NCBI GenBank assembly: GCA_947304395.1
Contig: CAMZBA010000006.1
Span: forward strand, 16,329-80,328
Direction: 5' to 3'
Length of the DNA stretch: 64,000 nt
From: an uncultured Candidatus Saccharibacteria bacterium
GTDB taxonomy: Bacteria; Patescibacteriota; Saccharimonadia; Saccharimonadales; Saccharimonadaceae
Shown: piece by piece, positions 50,482 through 60,173 of the stretch
How positions within the stretch are numbered: the first letter of the stretch is position 1
Layout of the letters: each line of letters opens with the position of its first letter
Made by a program: the position numbers and the translations under genes
Notes under the pieces: model-generated
Told to the model about the DNA's origin: nothing
Seen by the model: only the letters and a program-made list of their open reading frames with translations
Databases searched by the model: none

Positions 50482-51378
50482 TCACACCTGATTCAACTCG
50501 TCGTCAATCTGCTCGAGCAGATTGCTCAGAGTCCGCCGCCTGCTTAACTGGATGGTTGCCGTTATCAGGGTCCCCAATATGGCAGTTCCGATTGCGGTCA
50601 CCGCTAATATGACAATCAAAATCGCGGCGACCCGAACCCACTGAGGTTTAAGGAATCCCGGGACGGCGATAGAAAATCCCAGCAGGTCGAGAAACACTCC
50701 GTACAACATGGTGGCGTAGAGAACACAGACGGCCGTTAGGGTATAAGTATTTCCACTATTATCTAATGACGCCCCTCCGTTCGCCGCATCCAGTAGATAT
50801 GCAACCACATTACGATGACTCTGAAGCTCGGCCTTTATATCTGAGTAGAAGTATGACCTAGACGCCAGTATTACGCTTCTAGCGTCATCTACTACTTGCG
50901 CGTAATACTCTTCAAGGTGGTTGCCCACCTGCTTTTTATCAATCCGCCCAAGCAGACCACTCAGACACTTCCGCTCTGTACTGATCATAGATAGCGCAGA
51001 AAGCTTCCACAAGGCGTAGCCACCAACGGCCGTGCCTACAACGAAGTGACAGCAGACGATACAGGCCTCTGATCCCACAAGGCGGCTCAATGTCGCGTAA
51101 AACCCTCTGAGGGGCTCCACTGAAACTATTACCGCCAGAGAGAAGAATGACATTACAAGACCCATGAGCGCACACATCACCCGGTCCATCGTTCTGGCCG
51201 TAAGGCTGATCCCGCTATTTACGGTGCTCAGTAAATGGGCAATCACGTAGCGATGTTTGTGCAACGTGATGTCTGTGGCCTCGCTGGGATTAGCCACGGC
51301 GTTCAGGAGTGCCTTTTTGGCGTCCCGCTGAGCATTGTTGTAGCTATTCTTCTCAACGCTATAGTACTCTTTCTTCAT
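50482..51378 (-). CDS. Orphan membrane protein, internal duplication of the tandem family
   Basis: 298 residues made of two copies of the domain seen at 49835. Copy 1 (1-149): HRYVIAHLLSTVNSG near 42, two membrane helices, MISTERKCLSGLLGRIDKKQ. Copy 2 (150-298): HRNVVAYLLDAANGG near 188, two membrane helices, IQLSRRRTLSNLLEQIDDEL. Four spans in all, both ends cytosolic. Function unknown. AAAGGGGG before the ATG. Confidence 0.7.
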   Translation of the reverse strand: MKKEYYSVEKNSYNNAQRDAKKALLNAVANPSEATDITLHKHRYVIAHLLSTVNSGISLTARTMDRVMCALMGLVMSFFSLAVIVSVEPLRGFYATLSRLVGSEACIVCCHFVVGTAVGGYALWKLSALSMISTERKCLSGLLGRIDKKQVGNHLEEYYAQVVDDARSVILASRSYFYSDIKAELQSHRNVVAYLLDAANGGASLDNSGNTYTLTAVCVLYATMLYGVFLDLLGFSIAVPGFLKPQWVRVAAILIVILAVTAIGTAILGTLITATIQLSRRRTLSNLLEQIDDELNQV

Positions 51379-51442
51379 GCTAAACCCCCTTTATTTGAGC
51401 ATTTTCAGGTACATCCTCACACTATGCAAAGACTATGATTAG

Positions 51443-51471
51443 ATTATAGCATAAACCTCATAGATTGTCAA
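51443..51471 (-). promoter_or_regulatory. Consensus promoter of the 50482 gene
   Basis: TTGACA (51466-51471), 17-nt spacer ending GTTTATGC, TATAAT (51443-51448). Confidence 0.85.
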
Positions 51472-51503
51472 GCAAAGAGCGGCCTGTTGCGCAAGATGAA
51501 AAA

Positions 51504-51529
51504 TCCCCGGTAGCTTTCGCCGCCGGGGA
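51504..51529 (-). terminator. Terminator of the 51573 gene (repeat copy 3)
   Basis: TCCCCGG (51504-51510) pairs with CCGGGGA (51523-51529); TTTTTCATC follows on the minus strand. Confidence 0.8.
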
Positions 51530-51572
51530 TAATGACCATATACCGATTCGATAATACATACCTCGTTGCCAC

Positions 51573-51893
51573 CTATGGAAATAAAGCTTTAGCTGCGAGG
51601 CATACGATTACGATGGCCGCCGTAATGCCCAGCAGGATCGCCAGCGAGCAGGCACACATGATTACGTATAATAAGATGTTGCCTATAGTAAAACCAAACC
51701 TCTCAATCAGAGGCGGCGTCACAGTGTCGTATAACCACCCACTAGCAGAAATGCTCTTGCAAGCCTGCTTAGTGATTAAGCTGGCGCAGAAGAGCGAAAA
51801 CGCGAGCAAGAATCCGTTGTTGGTTTTTCGCTCCCCTATCGCGTCGGCGCTTTTTCTATTATTCGTAATAAAGTTTTCTGAATCGTTCTTCAT
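51573..51893 (-). CDS. Orphan two-span membrane protein next to the tandem family
   Basis: 106 residues: polar N-terminus, hydrophobic segments near 28-46 and 71-103. It lacks the QIDDEL-type C-terminus of its neighbours, so any kinship is through gene context and terminator sequence rather than protein sequence. GAAAGGGGGG before the ATG; own consensus-like promoter. Confidence 0.55.
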   Translation of the reverse strand: MKNDSENFITNNRKSADAIGERKTNNGFLLAFSLFCASLITKQACKSISASGWLYDTVTPPLIERFGFTIGNILLYVIMCACSLAILLGITAAIVIVCLAAKALFP

Positions 51894-51957
51894 ACTAACC
51901 CCCCTTTCGGTATGTCAGTGATAAGTTACGCTTCGCGATTGCGAAAAAGGCCAACTA

Positions 51958-51986
51958 ATTATATAAGCTTTTACACTATTCGTCAA
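51958..51986 (-). promoter_or_regulatory. Promoter of the 51573 gene
   Basis: TTGACG (51981-51986), 17-nt spacer, TATAAT (51958-51963). Confidence 0.8.
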
Positions 51987-52001
51987 CCGAAACAAAAAAT
52001 A

Positions 52002-52019
52002 CCCCCATTCCACAGGGGG
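52002..52019 (-). terminator. Terminator of the rpoB-rpoC operon
   Basis: CCCCC (52002-52006) pairs with GGGGG (52015-52019), extended by flanking TA/CAT bases; TTTTTT follows on the minus strand. Confidence 0.8.
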
Positions 52020-52040
52020 CATTTTTTGCGAAGCGCTAAA

Positions 52041-55000
52041 TTAGATATTATCTAATTCATCTTCTACTGGCTCAGAACTCCCCTCCTCCGATACGCCAGT
52101 ATATTCAGCCAGCGGCTCTACGCCGGTGCCTACTGGAATCTTGCGACCAATAATCACATTTTCCTTGAGACCCTTGAGATGATCGACGCGGCCAGAAATG
52201 GCACTCGAAATCAAGACGCGAGTTGTATCTTGGAAGGACGCGGCCGATAAGAATGAGTCGGAGTAGATAGATACCTTAGAAATACCGAGTAGCATCTGAG
52301 TATATTGTGCCGGCTCTTTGCCTTCGGCTAGAACTGCAGCATTCTCTTCAGCTACGGCAGCTTTACTGACAATATCGCCAGTAACGAAGCTGGTGTCGCC
52401 CGGCTCATCAATCATCACGCGCGAGAACATCTGGCGAATGATGATTTCGAGATGCTTTGCGGAGATTTCATGACCCTGAGCGGCATAAATCGTAAGAATA
52501 TCATTCAAGATATAGCGTTCGGTTTCCTCGATGCCTTTGTACTTCATGAGGTCTTGCAAGTTCAAAGAACCTTCGGATAGGCGATCGCCCGGTTCGACGC
52601 GGTCACCATCATGAACAGTAAGCGCGAAGTCTACTGGCACCGATACCTTGAGCGGCGAACCGGCGTTTGCAACGAGAACGATTTCGTCTTGAGTTAACTC
52701 AGCAATACCATCAAATGGAGCGATGATTGGGTCGGCGCCCTTCGCCTTGCTGGCAATAACTGCGCCAGTCTTGACGTTTGCACCGTCCTTTACCTTAGCC
52801 TTACGACCGTCAAGAACAAAATGCTCTTTCTTGCCAGCATCTGGAGTAACTTGAACGATATTATGACGACCTTCTTCCCATGTAGACACTACGCCGGCAA
52901 TAGTCGAAATGTATGCCTGGCCTTTTGGTGTACGAGCTTCGAGAAGCTCCTCGACGCGCGGAAGACCACGAGAGATAGCACCAGAACCGGCAACGCCGCT
53001 AGAGTGTTTTGTATCGAGCGTAAGCTGTGTACCCGGCTCACCGACGGACTGAGCAGCAATAACACCAACTGGCTCATGATAAGCGACTGGCTGGCGAGTT
53101 GACATATCAATGCCGTAAGCTTTGCGCGGTACGCCGTCATTACACTCGGTCGTTAGAACGCTCTGAATCTTGAGGCTGTCAATATCCTCATCGGCAGCGA
53201 GCTGATCGGCCATCTCGCGAGAGATGAGCTGGTCTGCCTCGAGGCCGTATTTCTCGACGGCTTCAGCAGAATAGCGACCATAGATACGATCGGCAAAACC
53301 AATACCAGTAACATCCGACTCGCTCTTGTAGATACGAAAACCAGGATCTTCGGCTTCGGTTTCTACCGTAAAGACGTCTTGAGACACGTCGACGAGACGG
53401 CGAGTGAGATAGCCGGAGTCAGCAGTACGAAGAGCGGTCGATACCTGGCCCTGACGTGCGCCGCGGGTTGCAATGAAGGATTCGAGGGTATTGAGACCTT
53501 TCTTGTAGCTAGATTTAACTGGAAGCTCGATTTCGCGGTTAAACACGTCGACCATGATACCGATTGTCGCAGATGCAAGCTTAATGTTACCAGCAGAACC
53601 ACGAGCACCAGAGTTAGTCATGATAGAGATGTTTGTATCGAGGTGAGCAAGATTATCCTTAACGAGCTTGGAGATATCGTCGTCAACTTTGCGCCATGCG
53701 GCAACAGTGAGACGATAGCGCTCATCTTCCGTAATGAGGCCATCCTCAAATTGCTGATTAATCTGAGCAGCAACACCTTCACCCTCGGCAAGCATTGGCT
53801 CGACCTCTGGGTAGTACGGATAATCGTCTTTGGACGTAGAAACGCCAGCGACGGTCTCATACTTGAAGGATAGATCCTTGATAGCATCGGCGGCCTCAAC
53901 GGCAGCGTCGGCACCGAATTGATTAAGGATATTCGCCATGACCTTCTTGAGGTGCTTGCTGTTTTGAACTTCGTTATCATACGGATACTCTTTTGGTAGA
54001 ATCTCATTGAAGAAGACGCGGCCAAGAGTAGTATCACGCTTTTGGCCTTTCGTATGGACGCGAATTGGCGTCTGAAGCTGAATGAGGCCCATATCGTAGG
54101 CAAGTTCCGCTTCGTATACGCTAGTGTAAGCCTTGCGCTCGGTTTGAGCGGATGGCTTTTCGTAAGTTAGATAATAGCTACCCAATACAACATCCTGTGT
54201 AATCGAAAGCACTGGTGCGCCATCGGCTGGCTTCAAGAGGTTCTTGCCGGCAGCCATGAGCTCTTTTGCTTCGGCCTGTGCCTCTGCGGAGAGCGGAAGG
54301 TGGACGGCCATCTGATCACCATCATAGTCGGCGTTAAAGCCGTTAGCTACGAGTGGATGGAGTTTGATAGCTTTACCATCAACCAAGCGTGGCTGGAAAG
54401 CCTGGACGGAGAGACGGTGGAGAGATGGAGCGCGGTTCAAGAGAACATACTTGCCCTCAATAACCTCATCGAGCGCATCCCAAATCACGGTCTCGCCTTG
54501 CTCAATCATACGAGAAGCAGAACGAATATTGTTTGCGTATTCATTCTTAATCAACCAAGAGACTACGAATGGCTTAAACAATTCGAGTGCCATTTGCTTT
54601 GGCAAGCCACATTCATTAATGCGAAGTTCTGGGCCTACGACAATTACCGAGCGACCAGAGTAGTCGACGCGCTTACCAAGAAGGTTCTGGCGGAAGCGGC
54701 CTTGCTTACCCTTGAGAAGGTCAGACAAGCTCTTAAGTTTGCGGCGACCATTCTGAGAGTTAGCGGTACGACCACCGCGAGACGCGTTATTATCAATAAG
54801 CGCATCTACGGCCTCTTGAAGCATGCGCTTCTCGTTGCGCTGGATAACTTCTGGCGCATTGAGATCGACAAGCTTTTTCAAGCGGTTGTTGCGGTTAATT
54901 ACGCGACGATAAAGATCGTTTAAATCTGATGTAGCAAAACGACCGCCAGCCAAGGAAATCATTGGGCGTAGATCTGGTGGAATGACTGGAATCACATTTA

Positions 55001-55883
55001 GGATAAGATCAGTCGGCTTGATGCCAGCAGATTGCATACCCTCAAGCACCTTGAGGCGCTTCATAATGCGTTTTTGCTTCTGTCCCTTTGCATTCTCGGC
55101 GTCCTCATGTAGTTGGTCGACGAGCTGATCTAGGTTAATTTCTTCAAGAAGCTTCTTGATACCGCTAGCACCCATCTCGACAGTGATGAGGTCTTCGTAT
55201 TCTTCTTCAAGATTACGATAATCTACTTCATTAATGACGGCGCCTTTAACAAAACCAGTAAGAATCGATTTCTTGTTGCGATAGTCATCTTCCAGCTCCT
55301 CCAATTCTTTGGTCTGAGCTTCAGCGAGTGCTTTAATGTCGGCATTATCAGCCTTTGACTCGTTCTCGTAGCGAACCTGGATAGCCTGACGAGCAACGTC
55401 GGTTTGAGCTTCTAGGTCCTCGAGGCGCTTGTCGATTTCGGCTTGATCAGTATCAATGATGATATATGAAGCAAAATAGACAACTTTCTCGATATTCTTT
55501 ACGGTAATATCTAGCAAAAGACTCAATGCGGAAGGCGTGCCGCGCATAAACCAAATATGCGCAACTGGAGCTGCTAGCGTGATATGTCCCATGCGTTCAC
55601 GACGGGTAATGCTCTTGGTTACAAGGTTGCCTTCTTTATCGACGGCTGCCTCGCGAGAGCGAACGCCCTTTAGTTTTGGATCGTTTGGATTAATATCCTT
55701 CACTGGTCCGAAAATACGCTCACAGAACAGACCATCACGTTCTGGCTTTTGCGTACGGTAATTAATTGTTTCTGGTTTCAACACTTCGCCATAGCTCCAG
55801 TTGAGGATGTCTTCCTCGCTGGCGACGCTTAGGCGAATAGAGTCGAACTCGTTGGCGCTGATGAAATTATCTTCCCAAGCCAT
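52041..55883 (-). CDS. rpoC: RNA polymerase beta' subunit, both zinc sites lost
   Basis: 1280 residues. Catalytic [15 protein letters not shown] near 485, bridge-helix and trigger-loop regions ([37 protein letters not shown]) intact. Unusual: the N-terminal zinc ribbon, normally four Cys between FGPVKD and RRERMGHI, is replaced by a Cys-free stretch, and the second zinc site is gone too (GVPRKAYG where GVCxxCYG is expected; no Cys before it). Only three Cys remain in the whole chain. Starts 1 nt after rpoB stop. Confidence 0.97.
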   Translation of the reverse strand: MAWEDNFISANEFDSIRLSVASEEDILNWSYGEVLKPETINYRTQKPERDGLFCERIFGPVKDINPNDPKLKGVRSREAAVDKEGNLVTKSITRRERMGHITLAAPVAHIWFMRGTPSALSLLLDITVKNIEKVVYFASYIIIDTDQAEIDKRLEDLEAQTDVARQAIQVRYENESKADNADIKALAEAQTKELEELEDDYRNKKSILTGFVKGAVINEVDYRNLEEEYEDLITVEMGASGIKKLLEEINLDQLVDQLHEDAENAKGQKQKRIMKRLKVLEGMQSAGIKPTDLILNVIPVIPPDLRPMISLAGGRFATSDLNDLYRRVINRNNRLKKLVDLNAPEVIQRNEKRMLQEAVDALIDNNASRGGRTANSQNGRRKLKSLSDLLKGKQGRFRQNLLGKRVDYSGRSVIVVGPELRINECGLPKQMALELFKPFVVSWLIKNEYANNIRSASRMIEQGETVIWDALDEVIEGKYVLLNRAPSLHRLSVQAFQPRLVDGKAIKLHPLVANGFNADYDGDQMAVHLPLSAEAQAEAKELMAAGKNLLKPADGAPVLSITQDVVLGSYYLTYEKPSAQTERKAYTSVYEAELAYDMGLIQLQTPIRVHTKGQKRDTTLGRVFFNEILPKEYPYDNEVQNSKHLKKVMANILNQFGADAAVEAADAIKDLSFKYETVAGVSTSKDDYPYYPEVEPMLAEGEGVAAQINQQFEDGLITEDERYRLTVAAWRKVDDDISKLVKDNLAHLDTNISIMTNSGARGSAGNIKLASATIGIMVDVFNREIELPVKSSYKKGLNTLESFIATRGARQGQVSTALRTADSGYLTRRLVDVSQDVFTVETEAEDPGFRIYKSESDVTGIGFADRIYGRYSAEAVEKYGLEADQLISREMADQLAADEDIDSLKIQSVLTTECNDGVPRKAYGIDMSTRQPVAYHEPVGVIAAQSVGEPGTQLTLDTKHSSGVAGSGAISRGLPRVEELLEARTPKGQAYISTIAGVVSTWEEGRHNIVQVTPDAGKKEHFVLDGRKAKVKDGANVKTGAVIASKAKGADPIIAPFDGIAELTQDEIVLVANAGSPLKVSVPVDFALTVHDGDRVEPGDRLSEGSLNLQDLMKYKGIEETERYILNDILTIYAAQGHEISAKHLEIIIRQMFSRVMIDEPGDTSFVTGDIVSKAAVAEENAAVLAEGKEPAQYTQMLLGISKVSIYSDSFLSAASFQDTTRVLISSAISGRVDHLKGLKENVIIGRKIPVGTGVEPLAEYTGVSEEGSSEPVEDELDNI

Positions 55884-55884
55884 A

Positions 55885-58800
55885 TTATAGGTCCTCCCCT
55901 AAATCTGTTATTGTATCTTCTTCGTCGAAGTCTTCACTTACCTCGATTTCTTCCTCATCGAGTGGATTACCTTCGCTATCTTCTAATTCAAATCCGTCAG
56001 CATTCTCCCCAAGATCCTCCGGCGGGGCAGCCTCTTCATGCTGAGCATATATTACGGAATCATCACGTTGACGCTCGACTTCTTCGGTGGTTTTCTCAAT
56101 GACGCGACCCGCATCTTTCGCATCGCCATGATCGAGCAAGTCAACCTTAAGACCGAGGCCTTGGAGCTCTTTCACTAAGACATTGAAACCTTCTGGAAGC
56201 TTTGGTCCTTCGATAGGCTCATTCTTGATGATAGACTCGTAAGCCTTTGCGCGTCCGTAGACGTCATCTGATTTGATAGTAAGCATTTCCTGTAGCGTCG
56301 ATGCAGCGCCGTAAGCTTCGAGTGTCCACACCTCCATCTCACCAAAGCGCTGACCGCCATTCTGAGCTTTACCGCCAAGTGGCTGCTGAGTAACCATTGT
56401 GTATGGGCCAGTAGAACGAGCATGAATCTTATCGGCGACCATGTGGTGTAGCTTGAGCATATACATTACACCAACCGTAATGCGCTCTTCGAACGGCTCA
56501 CCAGTGAGGCCATCATAGAGTTTGACGCGACCATCTGGCTCGAAACCAGCTTTCTTGAGCTCTTCGGAAATCGTTTCATCAGATACAGAGTTGAAGGATG
56601 GAGTTGTAACATGATAACCGAGTGCGCGAGCAGCCATACCAAGGTGAGTCTCAAAGAGCTGACCGAGGTTCATGCGGCTTGGTACGCCCATCGGGTTAAG
56701 AACCACATCAACTGGAGTACCGTCTTCCATAAATGGCATATCCTCAACTGGAAGAATGCGCGCTACGACACCTTTGTTACCGTGGCGGCCAGAGAGCTTA
56801 TCGCCAACACTAATCTTGCGCATTTCGGCGACATAAATCTTAATCTGCATAATAACGCCAGATTTAAGATCATTGCCCTGTTCGCGGGTGAAGATTTTTA
56901 CACCAACGACTTTGCCACCATCGGATCCATTCATACGAACGGAGGTATCGCGAACATCTTTGGCTTTTTCGCCGAAGATAGCACGAAGGAGGCGCTCCTC
57001 AGAACTGAGCTCCTGCTCGCCCTTTGGCGTAATTTTACCAACAAGAACATCACCGTTGCGAACTTCTGAGCCAACAGTTACGATACCGTCTTCACCAAGG
57101 TGGCGAAGGGCAGCTTCTGATACGTTTGGAATATCGCGGGTAACTTGTTCTGGACCAAGCTTGGTCTCGCGAACTTCTACATCAAAATCACGAATGTTAA
57201 TACTGGTCAATTCATCATCTTGGACGAGACGGCTAGAAATTACGATAGCATCATCCATGTTATAGCCGCGCCATGGCATGAAGGCCACGAGCATATTCTT
57301 ACCAAGAGCAAGCTCACCATTATCGATTGACGCGCCCTCAATCAAGACATCGCCCTTCTTCACTTTCTGACCACGCTTGACGACAGTACGCTCATCGTAA
57401 CAGCGATCGTCATTTGTCTTCATGAAGTGAATTAGATTATAAGTCTTAGTTCCGTTCTTATATTTCACTTCAACGGAATTCGAATCAGCCTTGACGACTT
57501 CCCCGTCAGCCTCTGCGTAGGCAATTTGCGAAAGATTCTTTGCAACTTCGCCATCAATGCCAGTGGAAACAATTGCGGCTTCTGGCTTTATGAGCGGCAC
57601 GGCCTGTTTTTGCATAGCGCAAGCCATCAAAGAGCGGTCAACGCGGTTCTTTTCTACGAATGGAATCATGGAAGCGGCGACACCAAGAATCTCTTTGTGG
57701 GCGGCGTCCATGTGTGTTACTTCGCTCGCCATAACCTGCGTTGGCTGAAGTGCCTTGCGGGCGGATACGTATTCGTCTATAAACTTGCCATCCTTGTCGA
57801 GTTTGGCGCTGGTATCAGCAATAACCATCTTTTCCTCAGCGGCGGCATCGGCGTAGACTATTTCATCAGTAACCTTACCGTCTTTCACAACGCGATATGG
57901 AGCTTCAATGAAGCCGTAGTCATTAATATGCGCATAGGTTGCTAAGTTTAATACAAGACCGACGTTTCCGCCTTCTGGAGTCTCTACCGTACAAATACGA
58001 CCATAATGCGTAGGGTGAGTATCGCGTACTTCGAAACCTGCACGCTCGCGCGTAAGACCGCCAGGGCCCATACTGGACAGACGGCGCTTATGCGAAAGTT
58101 CACTGAATGGGTTAGTCTCGTCCATGAGCTGACTGAGCTGAGAGCTACTGAAGAACTCTTTTACGGCTGCCGTAACCGGACGAGAGTTGACTAGCTGCGA
58201 CGGAGTGACCGTTTGCGGGTCGCTCATCGACATGCGGTCAAGAATATTGCGCTGCAAGCGAAGCATGCCCAAGCGGAATTGGCGTTGTACGAGTTCGCCA
58301 ACAAGCTTGACGCGGCGATTTGCGAGCGAGTCAATATCGTCAACTGGATCTTGCGTATTATTCAGACGAATAATCTCGCGAATAATAGCAATTAGGTCTT
58401 GCATTTGCAGCGTGCGGTGAACTTCATCATTTGGCGTATCGAAGCCGAGACGTTGATTAATCTTGTAGCGGCCAACACGAGAATAATCATAGCGACGATA
58501 ATCATTGAAGGTGCGATCAATCATAGAGCGCGCATTTTCAATGGTTGCCAAATCGCCTGGGCGAAGGCGTCGATAGATTTCGAGAAGAGCGCTACCCTGG
58601 TTATCGGACGGATCTTTTTCGAAAGTATTTTCAATGTAATGAATATCGCCGGTATCAATGTCTTTGAAGTCGGCCATAATCTCAGTCTTCTTGCGACCAA
58701 GCGCGCGAAGCAAAGTTGTTACAGGGACTTTGCGACGACGATCAATCTTGACATAGATAACGCCCTTAGTGTCAGTCTCGAACTCAAGCCATGCACCACG

Positions 58801-59292
58801 GCCCGGGATTATCTTTGCGCCGTAATAATTATGACCAGCAACCGTATCGGCCTGGAAGAAAACGCCAGCCGAGCGAATTAGCTGAGAAACAATTACGCGC
58901 TCGGTGCCATTGATGATAAAGCTGGCGCGATCGGTCATCCACGGATAATCACCAAAATAAATATCCTGTTCCTTAACTTCGCCAGTTACTTTATTTGTCA
59001 GCTCTACGTTTACGTGTAGTGGAGCCTCGTAAGTTGTAAGATTTTCTTTAGCCGTACGATCGTCTTCTACAGGATCTTTAAAATAATAATCCTTAAAGCG
59101 TAGACTCATTTTTTGACCAGTATAGTCATCAATCGGGTTTAGCTCGTTGAAGACTTCCTGGAGACCGTATTTTACGAATTCGTCCCAGGATTTTGTCTGG
59201 TGCTCAGTTAGATTTGGTATTGGAAGAACTTGGTCGCCCTCGGTAAAAGATACCCGGCTACCACTCTTTGCGGTGTTTGTAGATTTTGCCAC
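55885..59292 (-). CDS. rpoB: RNA polymerase beta subunit
   Basis: 1135 residues. SSSQLSQLMDETNPFSEL and KRRLSSMGPGGLTRERAGF form the rifampicin pocket; positions equal to E. coli Q513, D516, H526, R529 and S531 keep the sensitive residues. KISVGDKLSGRHGNKGVV and the C-terminal GGKAQNGGQRFGEMEVWTLEAYGA clamp motif are present. Acidic C-terminal tail (EEIEVSEDFDEEDTITDL) is longer than usual. GTG start after GAGGGAAC; leader ~110 nt from the promoter at 59410. Confidence 0.97.
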   Translation of the reverse strand: MAKSTNTAKSGSRVSFTEGDQVLPIPNLTEHQTKSWDEFVKYGLQEVFNELNPIDDYTGQKMSLRFKDYYFKDPVEDDRTAKENLTTYEAPLHVNVELTNKVTGEVKEQDIYFGDYPWMTDRASFIINGTERVIVSQLIRSAGVFFQADTVAGHNYYGAKIIPGRGAWLEFETDTKGVIYVKIDRRRKVPVTTLLRALGRKKTEIMADFKDIDTGDIHYIENTFEKDPSDNQGSALLEIYRRLRPGDLATIENARSMIDRTFNDYRRYDYSRVGRYKINQRLGFDTPNDEVHRTLQMQDLIAIIREIIRLNNTQDPVDDIDSLANRRVKLVGELVQRQFRLGMLRLQRNILDRMSMSDPQTVTPSQLVNSRPVTAAVKEFFSSSQLSQLMDETNPFSELSHKRRLSSMGPGGLTRERAGFEVRDTHPTHYGRICTVETPEGGNVGLVLNLATYAHINDYGFIEAPYRVVKDGKVTDEIVYADAAAEEKMVIADTSAKLDKDGKFIDEYVSARKALQPTQVMASEVTHMDAAHKEILGVAASMIPFVEKNRVDRSLMACAMQKQAVPLIKPEAAIVSTGIDGEVAKNLSQIAYAEADGEVVKADSNSVEVKYKNGTKTYNLIHFMKTNDDRCYDERTVVKRGQKVKKGDVLIEGASIDNGELALGKNMLVAFMPWRGYNMDDAIVISSRLVQDDELTSINIRDFDVEVRETKLGPEQVTRDIPNVSEAALRHLGEDGIVTVGSEVRNGDVLVGKITPKGEQELSSEERLLRAIFGEKAKDVRDTSVRMNGSDGGKVVGVKIFTREQGNDLKSGVIMQIKIYVAEMRKISVGDKLSGRHGNKGVVARILPVEDMPFMEDGTPVDVVLNPMGVPSRMNLGQLFETHLGMAARALGYHVTTPSFNSVSDETISEELKKAGFEPDGRVKLYDGLTGEPFEERITVGVMYMLKLHHMVADKIHARSTGPYTMVTQQPLGGKAQNGGQRFGEMEVWTLEAYGAASTLQEMLTIKSDDVYGRAKAYESIIKNEPIEGPKLPEGFNVLVKELQGLGLKVDLLDHGDAKDAGRVIEKTTEEVERQRDDSVIYAQHEEAAPPEDLGENADGFELEDSEGNPLDEEEIEVSEDFDEEDTITDLGEDL

Positions 59293-59409
59293 GTTCCCTC
59301 GCTGTTTTTAGTGTTGATACTTTGGCCGGAAGATCCCCGCTTTAACCTCAACCGTTTCGCCAGTACGGTTCGAGCAAAAAAGTTAAAGCACACTACTTCT
59401 TAGTACAAT

Positions 59410-59438
59410 ATTTTAGCGCGTTTTTACAACTTTATCAA
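59410..59438 (-). promoter_or_regulatory. Promoter of rpoB-rpoC
   Basis: TTGATA (59433-59438), 17-nt spacer, TAAAAT (59410-59415) on the minus strand. Confidence 0.75.
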
Positions 59439-59460
59439 TACTTTTATTATAATAATTGGT

Positions 59461-59489
59461 TTGAAAAAAATAACATAAACATTTATAAT
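59461..59489 (+). promoter_or_regulatory. Promoter of the 59499 gene (near leaderless)
   Basis: TTGAAA (59461-59466), 17-nt spacer, TATAAT (59484-59489); predicted +1 at about 59496, 3 nt before the ATG. Confidence 0.65.
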
Positions 59490-59498
59490 TTGAGTTAT

Positions 59499-60173
59499 AT
59501 GAGTTATGTTTGGTTAAATGCGTTGGGGATTCTATTTTTTATAATCTTCAACCCAATTACGTGGGGGATAGCGGCAGCTATTTTAATAGCTAACGATAAA
59601 AAAAGGAAAAAACAAAACAAGGGGCGCCCCAGTAACATAGCGGCAAAGCAGACGCAAAGAGCGCCAATGCAACGAAAGCCCGAGAATCCAATGGCGAAAT
59701 GGAATTGGCTACTATATATTGGTAGCTTCTTGGTCGTCTTGGCGACGGTCTATTTTGTGGATTCCGTTAACGATAGCTTCGTAGCTCCATTAACAATATC
59801 CTTAACAATATTAATATATATAATCGGCACCATCATTCATAAGCGCATTAATTATCTGCGCCCAGTCGGCAAAGCGTTTATTTACTCCGCACTCTGTATG
59901 ATTCCGCTTTGGACGATTTCATTTAGTTCGCTCGGCATGCCGGACAATATTACACCCCTATGCGTTTCTATGTCACTCACCGTCGCAGCGCTCGTTGGCG
60001 CGTTCACGACCGCAGACTCAGTAATGGCATATATCACTTATCTATGCGTCGCTCCATTATTCTGGTCTATATGTCCAGCATTAAAGCTTAAGGGGGAGCG
60101 AGGCATTATTATACTTCTCATACCTTTCACTAATAATCACCGCATTAGTGCCAATGACACTACATGTGAGTAA
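59499..60173 (+). CDS. Multi-span membrane protein, N-terminal part of a frameshifted gene
   Basis: From the ATG at 59499 (TTG at 59490 would start before +1). Membrane helix, Lys/Arg-rich loop, then about six further helices in the style of DUF2157-like proteins. The meaningful reading runs to the G5 run at 60092-60096; after it the frame encodes GERGIIILLIPFTNNHR and stops, whereas skipping one G continues into the next ORF. Likely one ~690-residue protein. Confidence 0.65.
   Translation: MSYVWLNALGILFFIIFNPITWGIAAAILIANDKKRKKQNKGRPSNIAAKQTQRAPMQRKPENPMAKWNWLLYIGSFLVVLATVYFVDSVNDSFVAPLTISLTILIYIIGTIIHKRINYLRPVGKAFIYSALCMIPLWTISFSSLGMPDNITPLCVSMSLTVAALVGAFTTADSVMAYITYLCVAPLFWSICPALKLKGERGIIILLIPFTNNHRISANDTTCE

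Noticed and set aside
49776..51529. Three similar repeats as a possible CRISPR array or mobile repeat
   Set aside because: They are about 640-1090 bp apart, each has hairpin-plus-T-run structure and follows a gene; they are duplicated terminators.
54300..54923. 207-residue plus-strand frame inside rpoC
   Set aside because: Antisense shadow of conserved rpoC sequence including the NADYDGD region.
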